NCBI GenBank assembly: GCA_004144345.1
Contig: SEEL01000004.1
Span: 1 to 64,000, forward strand
DNA length: 64,000 nucleotides
Origin: Hyphomicrobiales bacterium
GTDB lineage: Bacteria; Pseudomonadota; Alphaproteobacteria; Rhizobiales; Devosiaceae
Direction of reading: 5' to 3'
Shown: piece after piece, positions 24,773 through 33,077 of the stretch
Layout: every line of letters begins with the position of its first letter
How positions within the stretch are numbered: the stretch's first letter is position 1
Program-made: the position numbers and the translations under genes
The notes under the pieces: model-generated
Databases searched by the model: none
The model's input: only the letters and a program-made list of their open reading frames with translations
What the model was told of the DNA's origin: nothing

Positions 24773-25021
24773 GTGCACTATGAGTCGGGGGGTGCATACT
24801 TCGTGGGCAGTGCACTACTGAGCGTCAGGGAAGCTGAGGTAATACGGTGGCTTGCCATGGGGAAATCGGCCGCTGACGTGGCCGACATACTGGCAATAAG
24901 TCCCGCGACCGTCATGTTCCACTACCGCTCGGTTGCCGATAAATACGGCACGCTGAACCGGACGCACACTGTCGTTGCGGCCCTCAAGCGCGGCGACCTC
25001 AAGATCGAGGACATCGGCTAA
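24773..25021 (+). CDS. Short LuxR-type (GerE) HTH protein
   Basis: This protein has up to 82 residues from GTG 24773; later starts (for example 24803) are possible and no clear ribosome site is seen. It consists almost entirely of a LuxR C-terminal HTH: LLSVREAEVIRWLAMGKSAADVADILAISPATVMFHYRSVADK, split over four helices, ending VVAALKRGDLKIEDIG. No sensor domain is present. It is convergent with, and overlaps by 4 bases, the Cys-rich gene. It may be a remnant of a longer LuxR regulator. Confidence 0.65.
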   Translation: MHYESGGAYFVGSALLSVREAEVIRWLAMGKSAADVADILAISPATVMFHYRSVADKYGTLNRTHTVVAALKRGDLKIEDIG

Positions 25022-25230
25022 CTATGCGCGTGGCTCCAAATAGTGAGCCTGGTTTCGCCGCAGATTGAGCAAACGCCAATCTCCCGCGTGAAGCAACCAT
25101 CCGCTGCCAGCCGCTCCAGGGTGTCCAGAACTGGCACCGTCAGCCGCATATCGACTGTGAGGCACTCGTCGCAGAATTTGTCAGGGCTGGCTGCCGTGAG
25201 GAATTCTTCTACCCGTCCCCTCAGCTCCAT
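25018..25230 (-). CDS. Small Cys-rich (zinc-ribbon-like) protein
   Basis: This 70-residue protein has two Cys pairs: FCDECL near residue 20 and CSICGETR near residue 55, with a His close to the C-terminus (WSHAHS). This suggests one zinc site. The middle (VPVLDTLERLAADGCFTREIG) reads as a small helical DNA-binding-like unit. Similar short proteins are common beside LuxR-type genes in Rhizobiales. No function is established. Confidence 0.65.
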   Translation of the reverse strand: MELRGRVEEFLTAASPDKFCDECLTVDMRLTVPVLDTLERLAADGCFTREIGVCSICGETRLTIWSHAHS

Positions 25231-25417
25231 AGCACGTCACACCCCCTCAATGACGACGGGGTTATGCAGCACTTCCGAGGCGCATGTAAACCTTAGTCAA
25301 CGTCGCAGCAGACGTCTGTTTCGGTCAGTCTTCGCCGACAGGTCACTTGGCGCTTGTGGGAGCCGTCGGGCTCGTCCGGTGCGGGTTACTTCGGCGCCGT
25401 CGCGGGCGGACGACGGG

Positions 25418-26728
25418 CTATTTGGCGCCGGTGCGGAACAGCAGGATTCGGAGAGTCCGCGCGAGGATCACCAGATCGAGGTCGAGCGACATGTGCTTTA
25501 CGTAATAGAGGTCGTAGCCGAGTTTTTCGATCTCTTCCTCGACCGTGCTGGCATAGCCCGAATTGACCTGCGCCCAGCCGCTGAGGCCCGGCCGTACCAG
25601 GAGCCGGCTGGCATATTTCGGCTCGACCGCTTCGGTGACTTCCGCCACCTGGATGGTGGCCGGCCGCGGGCCGATCCAGCTCATCTGGCCCAGCCAGATG
25701 TTGTAGAGCTGCGGGATCTCGTCAAAGCGCAGGCGGCGGACCCAGCGCAGGCCCGGCACGATCCGCGAGTCATTGTCGAGCGCCGAGTGCTTGCCGGCGT
25801 TCTGATGCATCGTGCGGAATTTGTAGATTTGGAAGTTCCGCCCGCCAAAGCCGCGCCGGTCCTGCCGGAACAGGATGGGTCGACCGGCACGCCACAGCGT
25901 GTAGAGCGCCACGACGCCGCCAATGATCAGGGCGAACGGCAGCAGCGCCAGAACGAGGAACAGGTCGAAGACACGCTTGGCGCGCGAGTAAAGCACCTGG
26001 CTGGGGCGGAGGACCACGTCGGATAGATCGAACGTGTCGATATCGACGCGGCCCCGGCGGGTTTCGAGGAACTTGATCCATGGGGTGACGACAACGCCCC
26101 GCATGTAGGAGCGCAGCAGGAAGCGCGACCATTTGTCGGAATAGTGCGTACGAATGTCGATCAGATAGCGGTCGAAGGCGCCAAGATCGGCCTCGGCGCT
26201 GCGGATGACCTGGATGTTGCCGCCCAGTTTTTCCAGCGCGGCCTCACTCTCGGGAAAGTCGAGCAGGGCGACGTGTTCGGTTTGCGCGCGATAGAGCCGC
26301 AGCAAGATAACGATGGCCACGGCCACGGTCGGGATCGCGACGAGCAGCACGCCGGAATAACTCATGTGCAGACGCAGGGCGGACAGGACCGCCACGACAA
26401 CGGCGACCGTCACGCCGGTCACGAAAGTGGCGACGGTTACGGGCTGCGAATGGTCGCGCAAGGACACCAGGACGAAGCTGATGATCAGGGGGAGGAGGGT
26501 GAGGCTGGCGGCCACCAGCCAGAAGCCATCCCAGCGCGGCGGCGTGTCCCGGACGATGATGGCGAGGTAGATTGCGAAATTGAGGACGGAATTGAAGAAG
26601 ATGAGGGGCGCCACGGACAGCGCGTCCCGCACGATTCGGCTCCGGCCGATCGACGCACCTTCGCCCAAAACATAAGCAAGATCATGCGGCTGCCGCCGGG
26701 GCCGCCGCTCCTGATTATCGTCGTCCAA
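25418..26728 (-). CDS. Polyprenyl-phosphate sugar-1-phosphate transferase (WcaJ/RfbP family)
   Basis: This protein starts exopolysaccharide or O-antigen units by moving a sugar phosphate onto undecaprenyl phosphate in the inner membrane. From TTG 26728 (GGAG eight bases upstream) it has 436 residues; GTG 26749 is an alternative. Four N-terminal membrane segments, a soluble loop, one more membrane segment (FDLFLVLALLPFALIIGGVVALY) and the bacterial sugar transferase domain follow: ILFRQDRRGFGGRNFQIYKFRTM region, RRLRFDEIPQLYNIW, SWIGPRPA, RPGLSGWAQVN. All hallmark residues are present. Confidence 0.9.
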   Translation of the reverse strand: MDDDNQERRPRRQPHDLAYVLGEGASIGRSRIVRDALSVAPLIFFNSVLNFAIYLAIIVRDTPPRWDGFWLVAASLTLLPLIISFVLVSLRDHSQPVTVATFVTGVTVAVVVAVLSALRLHMSYSGVLLVAIPTVAVAIVILLRLYRAQTEHVALLDFPESEAALEKLGGNIQVIRSAEADLGAFDRYLIDIRTHYSDKWSRFLLRSYMRGVVVTPWIKFLETRRGRVDIDTFDLSDVVLRPSQVLYSRAKRVFDLFLVLALLPFALIIGGVVALYTLWRAGRPILFRQDRRGFGGRNFQIYKFRTMHQNAGKHSALDNDSRIVPGLRWVRRLRFDEIPQLYNIWLGQMSWIGPRPATIQVAEVTEAVEPKYASRLLVRPGLSGWAQVNSGYASTVEEEIEKLGYDLYYVKHMSLDLDLVILARTLRILLFRTGAK

Positions 26729-26870
26729 AAAAATAACTCCAATCAACACAGGTTTGATGGGCCGACACAGGAGAGCATGTCAACCGCGAGGCGCCGTCCA
26801 CTGCCCGGCCTTTCCATCGACAAGATGCTGTGGCAAACGGGGTCGCACTTTGAATTTCTTTGGGGGCAAT

Positions 26871-27485
26871 ATGACCACGCGCCTGCATCGGGGCGACCTG
26901 CCGGACCTGTCGCGCTATGGCCGCGAAGTGGCGATCGATACCGAAACCATGGGGCTGGACCCCCGCCGCGACCGGCTTTGCGTCGTGCAATTGTCGCCCG
27001 GCGACGGCAGCGCCGATGTCGTCCAGATCCCCGCCGATCTGAAGGAAGCGCCCAATCTGGTGCAATTGCTGAGCGATCCGCAGCGCACCAAGATCTTCCA
27101 CTATGCCCGCTTCGATATCGCGGTGCTCAAACACCGCTTCGGCGTGGTGACTGGCCCGGTCTGGTGCACCAAGATCGCCAGCAAGCTGGTCCGTACCTAT
27201 ACCGACCGGCACGGGCTCAAGGATCTGGCGCGCGAACTGCTCAATGTCGACATGAACAAGCAGCAGCAGAGTTCCGACTGGGGCGCCGACAAGATCTCGG
27301 AAGCCCAGATGGACTACGCGGCGTCGGACGTCCTTTATCTGCACGACATCAAGCGGCATCTCGACCGCATGCTGCGGCGCGAGGGACGGCTGGAACTGGC
27401 CGAGACCTGCTTCCGCTTCCTGCCGACGCGCATCGAGCTTGATCTCCTCGGCTGGGACGAAGAGGACATCTTCGCGCACTCCTGA
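26871..27485 (+). CDS. rnd: Ribonuclease D, short form
   Basis: This 204-residue 3'-5' exonuclease of the DEDDy class starts at ATG 26871 behind GGGGGC. Motifs are VAIDTETMGLDP (Exo I, Asp and Glu), KIFHYARFDIAVLKHRFG (Exo II, Asp) and DYAASDVLYLHDI (Exo III, Tyr and Asp). The C-terminal HRDC domains of E. coli RNase D are absent, as usual for alphaproteobacterial short forms. It overlaps lptC by one base (TGATG), a conserved alphaproteobacterial arrangement. Confidence 0.92.
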   Translation: MTTRLHRGDLPDLSRYGREVAIDTETMGLDPRRDRLCVVQLSPGDGSADVVQIPADLKEAPNLVQLLSDPQRTKIFHYARFDIAVLKHRFGVVTGPVWCTKIASKLVRTYTDRHGLKDLARELLNVDMNKQQQSSDWGADKISEAQMDYAASDVLYLHDIKRHLDRMLRREGRLELAETCFRFLPTRIELDLLGWDEEDIFAHS

Positions 27486-28129
27486 TGGCCATCGCACGCA
27501 CGGACAGCTTCGATCAGCGCGCCGCCATCCTCGGCAGCCTGATCGTGCGCAATCGCGTGGTGGCCGTGCTGCGTATCGTGGTGCCGCTGCTCGGGCTTGC
27601 CGCCTTTGCCGCGCTGGCGGGGCAGATCTATCTGTCCAATCTCATGCGCCAGTATGGCGTGGCGGGGATCAGCGTCGATCGCGGCAACCTGGTCGTCGAA
27701 GCGCCACGATATTCGGGCACCGGGACGGATGGTTCGCGCTACCAGCTGACGGCAGCTGAGGCCCGCACCCCCATCGGCCAGCCCGAGGATATCGCCATGA
27801 GCGAGGCGACGCTCGAATATGAAAAGGCCGATGGCGGGACGTTCTTCGTCATTGCCGACGAGGCGACGATGAATACGGCGTCGCAGATTGCCCTCGTGCC
27901 CGGCATCGCCAACGTCACGGGTGACGATGGGCTTGAGGGCACGCTCTCGGCACTCACCGCCGACATGGCATCCGAGATCATTCGCGCCGATGGCCCCGTG
28001 GACATTGCGCTGGGCGACGGCACGACGATCACCGGCTCGACCATGCTGCATGACGGCAAGACCAATCGCTGGACCTTCACCAACGCGACGGTGACCATGC
28101 AGCAGCTGCCCGAGGCGGAGGAAGAATGA
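27485..28129 (+). CDS. lptC: LPS export protein LptC
   Basis: This 214-residue bitopic inner-membrane protein has one transmembrane helix (LRIVVPLLGLAAFAALAGQIYL) and a periplasmic beta-jellyroll. It hands LPS from LptB2FG to LptA. The sequence is weakly conserved, and the assignment rests on topology, length and order rnd-lptC-lptA-lptB-rpoN. It overlaps rnd and lptA, so the four genes are translationally coupled. Confidence 0.88.
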   Translation: MAIARTDSFDQRAAILGSLIVRNRVVAVLRIVVPLLGLAAFAALAGQIYLSNLMRQYGVAGISVDRGNLVVEAPRYSGTGTDGSRYQLTAAEARTPIGQPEDIAMSEATLEYEKADGGTFFVIADEATMNTASQIALVPGIANVTGDDGLEGTLSALTADMASEIIRADGPVDIALGDGTTITGSTMLHDGKTNRWTFTNATVTMQQLPEAEEE

Positions 28130-28593
28130 TGCGGCGTTTCGCTTTCGCGCTGTTTGCCCTCCTCGCGCTGGCCGTTCCGGCCGCGGCGCAGACCCAGGGC
28201 GAAAGCCCGATCAAGATCACGGCCGACGTCTTCGTCGTCGATGATGAGACCAAGCTCGCGACCTTTACTGGCAGCGTCGTCGTGGTGCGCAAGGACATGA
28301 CGGTGTGGGCGGCCAAGGTCGTCGTCGACTATGGCGAGGGCGGCCCCTCCAACATCAAGAGCTTCGTGGCGACCGGCAATGTGCGGATCAAGACCAACGA
28401 CCAGGACGCGACCGGCGACCGCGCCGTCTATGATCCCAAGGCCGAGACGCTGAAGCTCACCGGCAATGTGATGGTGGTCAACGCCTCGAGCACCGTCGGC
28501 GGACCCGATCTGCTGATCGACCTCAATGCCAATACCACCACCTTCACCGGCGGCCGCGACGGGCGCGTGACCGGCGTGTTCACGCCGCAATGA
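28126..28593 (+). CDS. lptA: Periplasmic LPS transport protein LptA
   Basis: This 155-residue protein has a signal peptide (FAFALFALLALAVPAAAQ) followed by the OstA-like jellyroll: ITADVFVVDDETKLATFTGSVVVVRKDM and the repeated strands ATGNVRIKTNDQDATGDRAVYDPKAETLKLTGNV, split in two sheets. LptA monomers bridge the inner and outer membrane for LPS. It overlaps lptC by 4 bases and lptB by 4 bases. Confidence 0.93.
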   Translation: MMRRFAFALFALLALAVPAAAQTQGESPIKITADVFVVDDETKLATFTGSVVVVRKDMTVWAAKVVVDYGEGGPSNIKSFVATGNVRIKTNDQDATGDRAVYDPKAETLKLTGNVMVVNASSTVGGPDLLIDLNANTTTFTGGRDGRVTGVFTPQ

Positions 28594-29345
28594 GTGAAGC
28601 GGCGGGCACGCGGGTCGATCAGACGGGCTGGCTGGTGGCGCATGGCCTGTCCAAGCGCTTCGGCAAGAAGATCGTCGTGCGCGATGTCTCTATCGCGGTG
28701 CGCCGCGGCGAGGCAGTGGGCCTGCTCGGCCCCAATGGCGCCGGCAAGACCACGGTGTTCACCATCATCATGGGGCTGCTGAAGCCCGACCAGGGCGATA
28801 TCCGGCTCGATGGCGCGGCGATCACGCGGCTGCCGCTGTTCCAGCGCGGCCGCCTCGGCATCGGCTATCTGCCGCAGGAGCCTTCGGTGTTCCGTGGCCT
28901 GACGGTCAAGGGCAACATCCTCGCCGTGCTCGAGGCGCATGTACGCTCGCGCAAGGAGCGGATGGCGCGGCTCGACCAATTGCTCGACGAGTTCGGCATC
29001 GCCCACCTCGCCAATGTGAATGCGCAGGCGCTGTCGGGCGGCGAACGGCGGCGCACCGAGATTGCGCGCGCCGTAGCGGGCGACCCGGTCTTCATGCTGC
29101 TCGACGAGCCTTTCGCTGGCGTCGATCCGATTGCGGTGGCCGATGTGAAGGCACTGGTGCGGCAGCTGACGACGCGCGGCATCGGCGTGCTGATCACCGA
29201 TCATGCGGTGCGCGAGACGCTGTCGCTGGTCGATCGCGCCTATCTCATCCATGACGGACGGGTGATGATTCAGGGCAAGCCCGAAACCATCGCCGCCGAC
29301 CCCGAGGCGCGCCGCGTTTATCTCGGGGAAAGCTTTTCGGTCTGA
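28590..29345 (+). CDS. lptB: LPS export ABC transporter ATPase LptB
   Basis: This 251-residue ATPase powers LPS extraction with LptF and LptG. Walker A is GPNGAGKTT, the Q-loop region is IGYLPQEPSVFRGLTV, the signature is LSGGERRRTEIARA, Walker B is VFMLLDEPFAGVDP and the switch His is in LITDHAVRET. The Q-loop and DEPFAGVDP wording are diagnostic of LptB over other ABC ATPases. It starts 4 bases inside lptA. Confidence 0.96.
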   Translation: MSEAAGTRVDQTGWLVAHGLSKRFGKKIVVRDVSIAVRRGEAVGLLGPNGAGKTTVFTIIMGLLKPDQGDIRLDGAAITRLPLFQRGRLGIGYLPQEPSVFRGLTVKGNILAVLEAHVRSRKERMARLDQLLDEFGIAHLANVNAQALSGGERRRTEIARAVAGDPVFMLLDEPFAGVDPIAVADVKALVRQLTTRGIGVLITDHAVRETLSLVDRAYLIHDGRVMIQGKPETIAADPEARRVYLGESFSV

Positions 29346-29394
29346 CCCCGCCGGTCCGGCAAACTTGATCATCCGGTCAACGGCTTAACCTCTC

Positions 29395-29410
29395 TGGCAC
29401 GCTTCTTGCC
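29395..29410 (+). promoter_or_regulatory. Sigma-54 (-24/-12) promoter upstream of rpoN
   Basis: TGGCACG-N4-TTGCC has GG at 29396-29397 and GC at 29408-29409, the exact 12-base phase of RpoN promoters and a match to the TGGCAC-N5-TTGC consensus. It lies 84 bases upstream of rpoN on the correct strand. This implies that RpoN controls its own gene, positively with an enhancer-binding protein or negatively by occupancy. Confidence 0.65.
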
Positions 29411-29493
29411 CTCGGTCTTGCCCCGACTGTCGCAATACGGCATGGTCCCGCTCGCGCCGCCCTGTCTGCGGCGCGGGGAAGCTAAAGGGTAAT

Positions 29494-30981
29494 ATGGCGC
29501 TCTCGCCGCGGCTCGAGGTCCGGCAGTCGCAAAGTCTGACGCTCACGCCTCAGCTGATGCAGTCGATTCGGCTGCTGCAGCTGAGCCACCTCGAGCTCAA
29601 TGCCTTTGTCGAAGCCGAATTGCTGCGCAATCCGCTGCTCGAACGCGAAGACGGCGTCGAGGCGGCGGAGCCTGCCGAAGCGCCCATGGAAGTGAGCCCG
29701 TTCGACGATTCGGCCAATGCCGTGGACCGGCCGCAGACGGCCGACGCCATTGCCGGCTCCTACGATACCGAGATCGAGAACGTCTTTCCCGAGCAGCGCA
29801 GCGAGGACCGGCTGGGCACCGACTGGAGCAGCGGTGGGGGCGGGGAAGGCGGCGAGGCGGCCGACATCGACCAATACGTCGCCGCGCGCCAGACGCTGGG
29901 CGAGCATCTCAACGACCAGATCGGCCTGCTGCTGATCGATCCTGCCGAGCGCATCATTGCGCGCTTCCTTGCCGACGGGCTGAACGAAGCCGGTTACCTC
30001 GCGCTCGAACTCGATGCCGTGGCATTGCAGCTCGGCGCGCCGCTCGAGACGGTCGAGGCGGTGCTCGGCAAATTGCAGACGCTCGATCCGGTAGGCCTGT
30101 TCGCGCGCGACGTGAAGGAGTGCCTCGCGCTGCAATTGCGCGAGCGTGACCGGCTCGATCCGATGATGCAGCGCCTGCTCGACAATCTCGAACTGATCGC
30201 CAGCCACGATTTCGTCCTGCTGTGCCGCACCATCGGTTGCGACCGCGACGATCTGCTGGACATGCTGGCCGAGCTCAAGGCGCTCGATCCCAAGCCCGGC
30301 CGTGCCTTCGAGCGCGGGCCGGTTGAATCGGTGGTGCCGGATGTGTTCGTGCGCGAGGGCCCCGGCGGCTGGATCATCGAACTCAACAGCGACATCCTGC
30401 CCCGCGTGCTGGTCAACCGGACCTACTATGCGAGCGTCACCGGCAAGGCGCGTGACAGCCAGGAAAAGAGCTTCCTCGTCGATTGCCTGCAGACCGCCAA
30501 CTGGCTGACCAAGAGCCTCGACCAGCGGGCCCAGACCATCCTCAAGGTGGCGACCGAAATCGTCAGCCAGCAGGACGCGTTCCTGCATCGCGGCATCGCG
30601 TTCCTGAAGCCGATGACGCTCAAGCTCGTGGCCGAGGCGATCGACATGCATGAGTCGACCGTGAGCCGTGTCACTTCGAACAAATATGTCGCGACGCCGC
30701 GTGGCCTGTTCGAGATGAAGTACTTCTTCACCACCGCGCTTGCCTCATCGACGGGGGCCGCCGACCACTCGGCGGAGTCGGTGCGCCACCGTATCCGGCA
30801 GCTGATCGACGCCGAGCAGGCGGCCGAGATTCTGTCCGATGACACGATCGCCGAAATGCTCGGCAAGGAGCAGGGCATCGAGGTGGCGCGGCGCACGGTC
30901 GCGAAATATCGCGAGGCGATGAACATCCCGTCATCGGTGATCCGCCGGCGGCAGAAGCGGGCCCTTGTCGGCGCTCGTTAA
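29494..30981 (+). CDS. rpoN: RNA polymerase sigma-54 factor
   Basis: This 495-residue protein has Region I (LEVRQSQSLTLTPQLMQSIRLLQLSHLEL, Gln/Leu-rich, target of activators), an acidic Region II, the core-binding domain (VGLFARDVKECLALQL, LKALDPKPGRAFE), the HTH (VAEAIDMHESTVSRVTSNKY) and the RpoN box ARRTVAKYREAMNIPSS near the C-terminus. Everything is intact. It follows lptB after 148 bases that contain a sigma-54-type promoter. The downstream neighbours hpf and ptsN are the standard rpoN companions. Confidence 0.97.
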   Translation: MALSPRLEVRQSQSLTLTPQLMQSIRLLQLSHLELNAFVEAELLRNPLLEREDGVEAAEPAEAPMEVSPFDDSANAVDRPQTADAIAGSYDTEIENVFPEQRSEDRLGTDWSSGGGGEGGEAADIDQYVAARQTLGEHLNDQIGLLLIDPAERIIARFLADGLNEAGYLALELDAVALQLGAPLETVEAVLGKLQTLDPVGLFARDVKECLALQLRERDRLDPMMQRLLDNLELIASHDFVLLCRTIGCDRDDLLDMLAELKALDPKPGRAFERGPVESVVPDVFVREGPGGWIIELNSDILPRVLVNRTYYASVTGKARDSQEKSFLVDCLQTANWLTKSLDQRAQTILKVATEIVSQQDAFLHRGIAFLKPMTLKLVAEAIDMHESTVSRVTSNKYVATPRGLFEMKYFFTTALASSTGAADHSAESVRHRIRQLIDAEQAAEILSDDTIAEMLGKEQGIEVARRTVAKYREAMNIPSSVIRRRQKRALVGAR

Positions 30982-31151
30982 GCGCCGAAAAATACAAGCG
31001 ATTTTTCCTCTCTTGCGGTGAAAATCCGGCTGAACCAACAGCCGGGATGCGCATTGCTCCTGAACCAGTGCGGGTCTAGACTCGACTGGTCCCGGCTGCA
31101 CGTCCGACGGGCGCGTGGCTGGAGCGGTTCAATCCACCCAAGAGGAGTTCC

Positions 31152-31730
31152 ATGACCCTACGCGTCTCAGGAAAAAACATGGATGTGGGCGATGCACTCA
31201 GAACCAAAGCGGAGGGACACTTCGACACAGTCGTCAAAAAGTACTTCGATGGCGGCTATACCGGCCATCTGACCCTTGAGCCCGAAGGCTCCGGCTTCAA
31301 TGCCCTGTGCAGCGTGCACCTCGATTCGGGTGCGGTACTCCAGGCCAGTTCCTATGGCGGCGACGCGATTTCCGCCTATGAAATCCTCACCCAGACCATT
31401 GAGAAGCGACTCCGCCGCTACAAGCGCAAGCTCAAGTCGCACCGCCGCCACGTCAATGGCGGGGACGAAGATACGCTTGCCGCGCAGAGCTATGTGCTTG
31501 CCGGGCTGGACGATTCCGATGAGTGGGACGAGGACTACTCGCCACCCGTCATCGCCGAGACCACCAAGGACCTCCGTCAGATGAGTGTTGAAGAAGCTGT
31601 GATGGAACTTGATCTTACCCAGGCTGATGTCGTCATGTTCCGCCATGCTGGACACGGCGGACTAAACGTGGTCTACCGCCGCGCCGACGGCAACATAGGC
31701 TGGATCGATCCGGCACTAAGGGCCAATTAG
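31152..31730 (+). CDS. hpf: Ribosome hibernation promoting factor, long form
   Basis: This 192-residue protein has an N-terminal S30AE/HPF domain (TLRVSGKNMDVGDALRTKAE, ETLTQTIEKRLRRYKRKLK-like helix at residues 80-100) and a C-terminal dimerisation domain (MSVEEAVMELDLTQADVVMFRHAGHGGLNVVYRR, in two parts). Long HPFs pair 70S ribosomes into 100S particles in stationary phase. An AGAGGAG site precedes ATG 31152. It lies in the rpoN-hpf-ptsN cluster. Confidence 0.95.
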   Translation: MTLRVSGKNMDVGDALRTKAEGHFDTVVKKYFDGGYTGHLTLEPEGSGFNALCSVHLDSGAVLQASSYGGDAISAYEILTQTIEKRLRRYKRKLKSHRRHVNGGDEDTLAAQSYVLAGLDDSDEWDEDYSPPVIAETTKDLRQMSVEEAVMELDLTQADVVMFRHAGHGGLNVVYRRADGNIGWIDPALRAN

Positions 31731-31767
31731 GCCGCGATGAGCCGGAACGAAATCTAGGAATAGCTTG

Positions 31768-32232
31768 ATGGAATTGGCCGACATCCTCACCGAGGAGTCT
31801 GTTCTTGTTTGCACAGACATCAAGACCAAGCGCGATGTTCTTGAACGACTTGCTGACCGGGTTGCTGCGATAACCAGCCATCCGGCGGCGGACATTTTCA
31901 ATGCGCTGAACGATCGCGAGTCGCTTGGCTCGACGGGCCTGGGGAACGGCATCGCCGTCCCCCACGGCAAGCTCGCCGGACTGTCCGGCGTGGTCGCTGT
32001 GTTCATGAAGCTGTCGGTGCCGGTCGATTTCGACTCGGTCGACGATGAGCCCGTGGATCTGGTGATGATGCTGCTGGCGCCGATGGGCGCCGGCGCGGAC
32101 CATCTGAAGGCGCTGGCCCGCGTGGCCCGTGTGCTGCGCACGGATTCGATTGCCGACAGCCTGCGCCGCGTGAACGACCCCGCGCGGATCTATTCGATCC
32201 TCACCCAGTCGATCGAAAGCAAGGCCGCCTGA
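31768..32232 (+). CDS. ptsN: PTS IIA-like nitrogen-regulatory protein
   Basis: This 154-residue EIIA-Ntr protein has its phosphorylation site His66 in GNGIAVPHGK, preceded by NALNDRESLGSTGLGNG. As part of the PTS-Ntr relay it is phosphorylated by NPr and adjusts nitrogen, potassium and stress responses by protein contacts. ATG 31768 follows AGGAA; TTG 31765 is a poor alternative. It is last in the lpt-rpoN-hpf-ptsN block. Confidence 0.95.
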   Translation: MELADILTEESVLVCTDIKTKRDVLERLADRVAAITSHPAADIFNALNDRESLGSTGLGNGIAVPHGKLAGLSGVVAVFMKLSVPVDFDSVDDEPVDLVMMLLAPMGAGADHLKALARVARVLRTDSIADSLRRVNDPARIYSILTQSIESKAA

Positions 32233-32237
32233 GGGCC

Positions 32238-32260
32238 CGTCGCGCTAGTGCAGCGCGACG
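32238..32260. terminator. Hairpin between convergent ptsN and DUF1150 gene
   Basis: A perfect 9-bp stem (32238-32246 with 32252-32260) with a 5-base loop lies 6 bases after the ptsN stop and overlaps the last codons of the convergent DUF1150 gene. There is no U-run on either side, so it is a weak or Rho-assisted terminator at most. Confidence 0.4.
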
Positions 32261-32526
32261 ATGCCCAAATTCTTGTCGCTGAGCCATTCGTCGACGGCCT
32301 CGGTCGTGTCGGCGACGAGAAGTGGCGAGCCATCGGCCGAAACCACCATCTGGAATTCGGCTGCGGCGTCCTCATCGGCGATATCGGCCATGAACTCGGC
32401 GAGCTGGTCGCCACGGATGGGGCGGATATAGACCACCGCATTGCCGCCGAGCGCCATGAATTGCGCCGTCGTCAGGTGCCTGAGCGGATTGTCGAAAACG
32501 GGCTGTTCTTCTGGTCTGTCTTGCAT
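32245..32526 (-). CDS. DUF1150 family protein
   Basis: This 93-residue protein of the DUF1150 family is found in Rhizobiales and Rhodobacterales almost always behind a small heat-shock gene, as here (13 bases after hsp20). Recognisable segments are HLTTAQFMALGGNAVVYIRPI and VSADGSPLLVADTTEAVDEW. It is probably a stress-related accessory of the Hsp20. The molecular role is unknown. Confidence 0.88.
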   Translation of the reverse strand: MQDRPEEQPVFDNPLRHLTTAQFMALGGNAVVYIRPIRGDQLAEFMADIADEDAAAEFQMVVSADGSPLLVADTTEAVDEWLSDKNLGIVALH

Positions 32527-32539
32527 GATGTTCCCCTCT

Positions 32540-32959
32540 CTAGGCAGAACGAATGTCGATGCGGCGGCTGAGCTTGGCCGCCTTGGGCCTAATCACCGAG
32601 ATGACCAACATGCCATGCTCAAGCACGGCACCTTTCACCTCAACGCCATCAGCCAGCAGGAAGCTCCGTTGAAATTGCCGGGCAGCGATCCCACGATGGA
32701 GATATTGCCGGCCGGGGTCGTCCTTCTGCTTGCCGCGAACCAACAGCTGATTGTCCTCCTGGAGGATTTCGAGCTCGGCGAGGGAGAAACCCGCGACCGC
32801 GATCGAGATCTGGAAGGCCTCGCTGCCATCGGTTTCGATGGTGCGCTCGATATTGTAGGGCGGGTAGCCGTCCGCGGCACGGCTGAGCCGGTCGATCCGC
32901 TCCTCATAGGCATCAAAGCCCAACAGGAAAGGCGCCGAGAACATCGAGACGCGGGACAT
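32540..32959 (-). CDS. Small heat-shock protein Hsp20 (IbpA-like, class A)
   Basis: This 139-residue protein has an alpha-crystallin domain at about residues 35-130: PPYNIERTIETDG, FQISIAVAGFSLAELEI, LLVRGKQKDD and the typical HRGIAARQFQRSFLLADGVEV. An A-x-L box near GAVLEHGMLVI marks strand 8-9. It binds unfolding proteins as an ATP-independent holdase. Its transcript leader carries a ROSE-like hairpin that masks the ribosome site, so translation should be heat-induced. Confidence 0.92.
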   Translation of the reverse strand: MSRVSMFSAPFLLGFDAYEERIDRLSRAADGYPPYNIERTIETDGSEAFQISIAVAGFSLAELEILQEDNQLLVRGKQKDDPGRQYLHRGIAARQFQRSFLLADGVEVKGAVLEHGMLVISVIRPKAAKLSRRIDIRSA

Positions 32960-32960
32960 G

Positions 32961-33050
32961 GTGTCCGTCCTTCAACAAGCAACGTTTCCCGGCGGCCCAG
33001 GTTTCAAGCCTTAGAGCGGCACCGCCGGATGGTCCAAATATGGGTCAGGA
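32961..33050 (-). promoter_or_regulatory. ROSE-like RNA thermometer of hsp20
   Basis: The leader ends in a hairpin at 32966-32984 (minus strand CGTTGCTT-GTTG-AAGGACG). The conserved TTGCT pairs with the AAGGA ribosome site and leaves one G bulged, the defining feature of ROSE elements. A second GC-rich stem (CCGGCGG with CCGCCGG, about 32990-33032) lies upstream. ROSE elements control rhizobial small heat-shock genes by melting near 40 C. Confidence 0.75.
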
Positions 33051-33077
33051 GCCCCCGGGCTTCAAGGCGGCGCGGCC

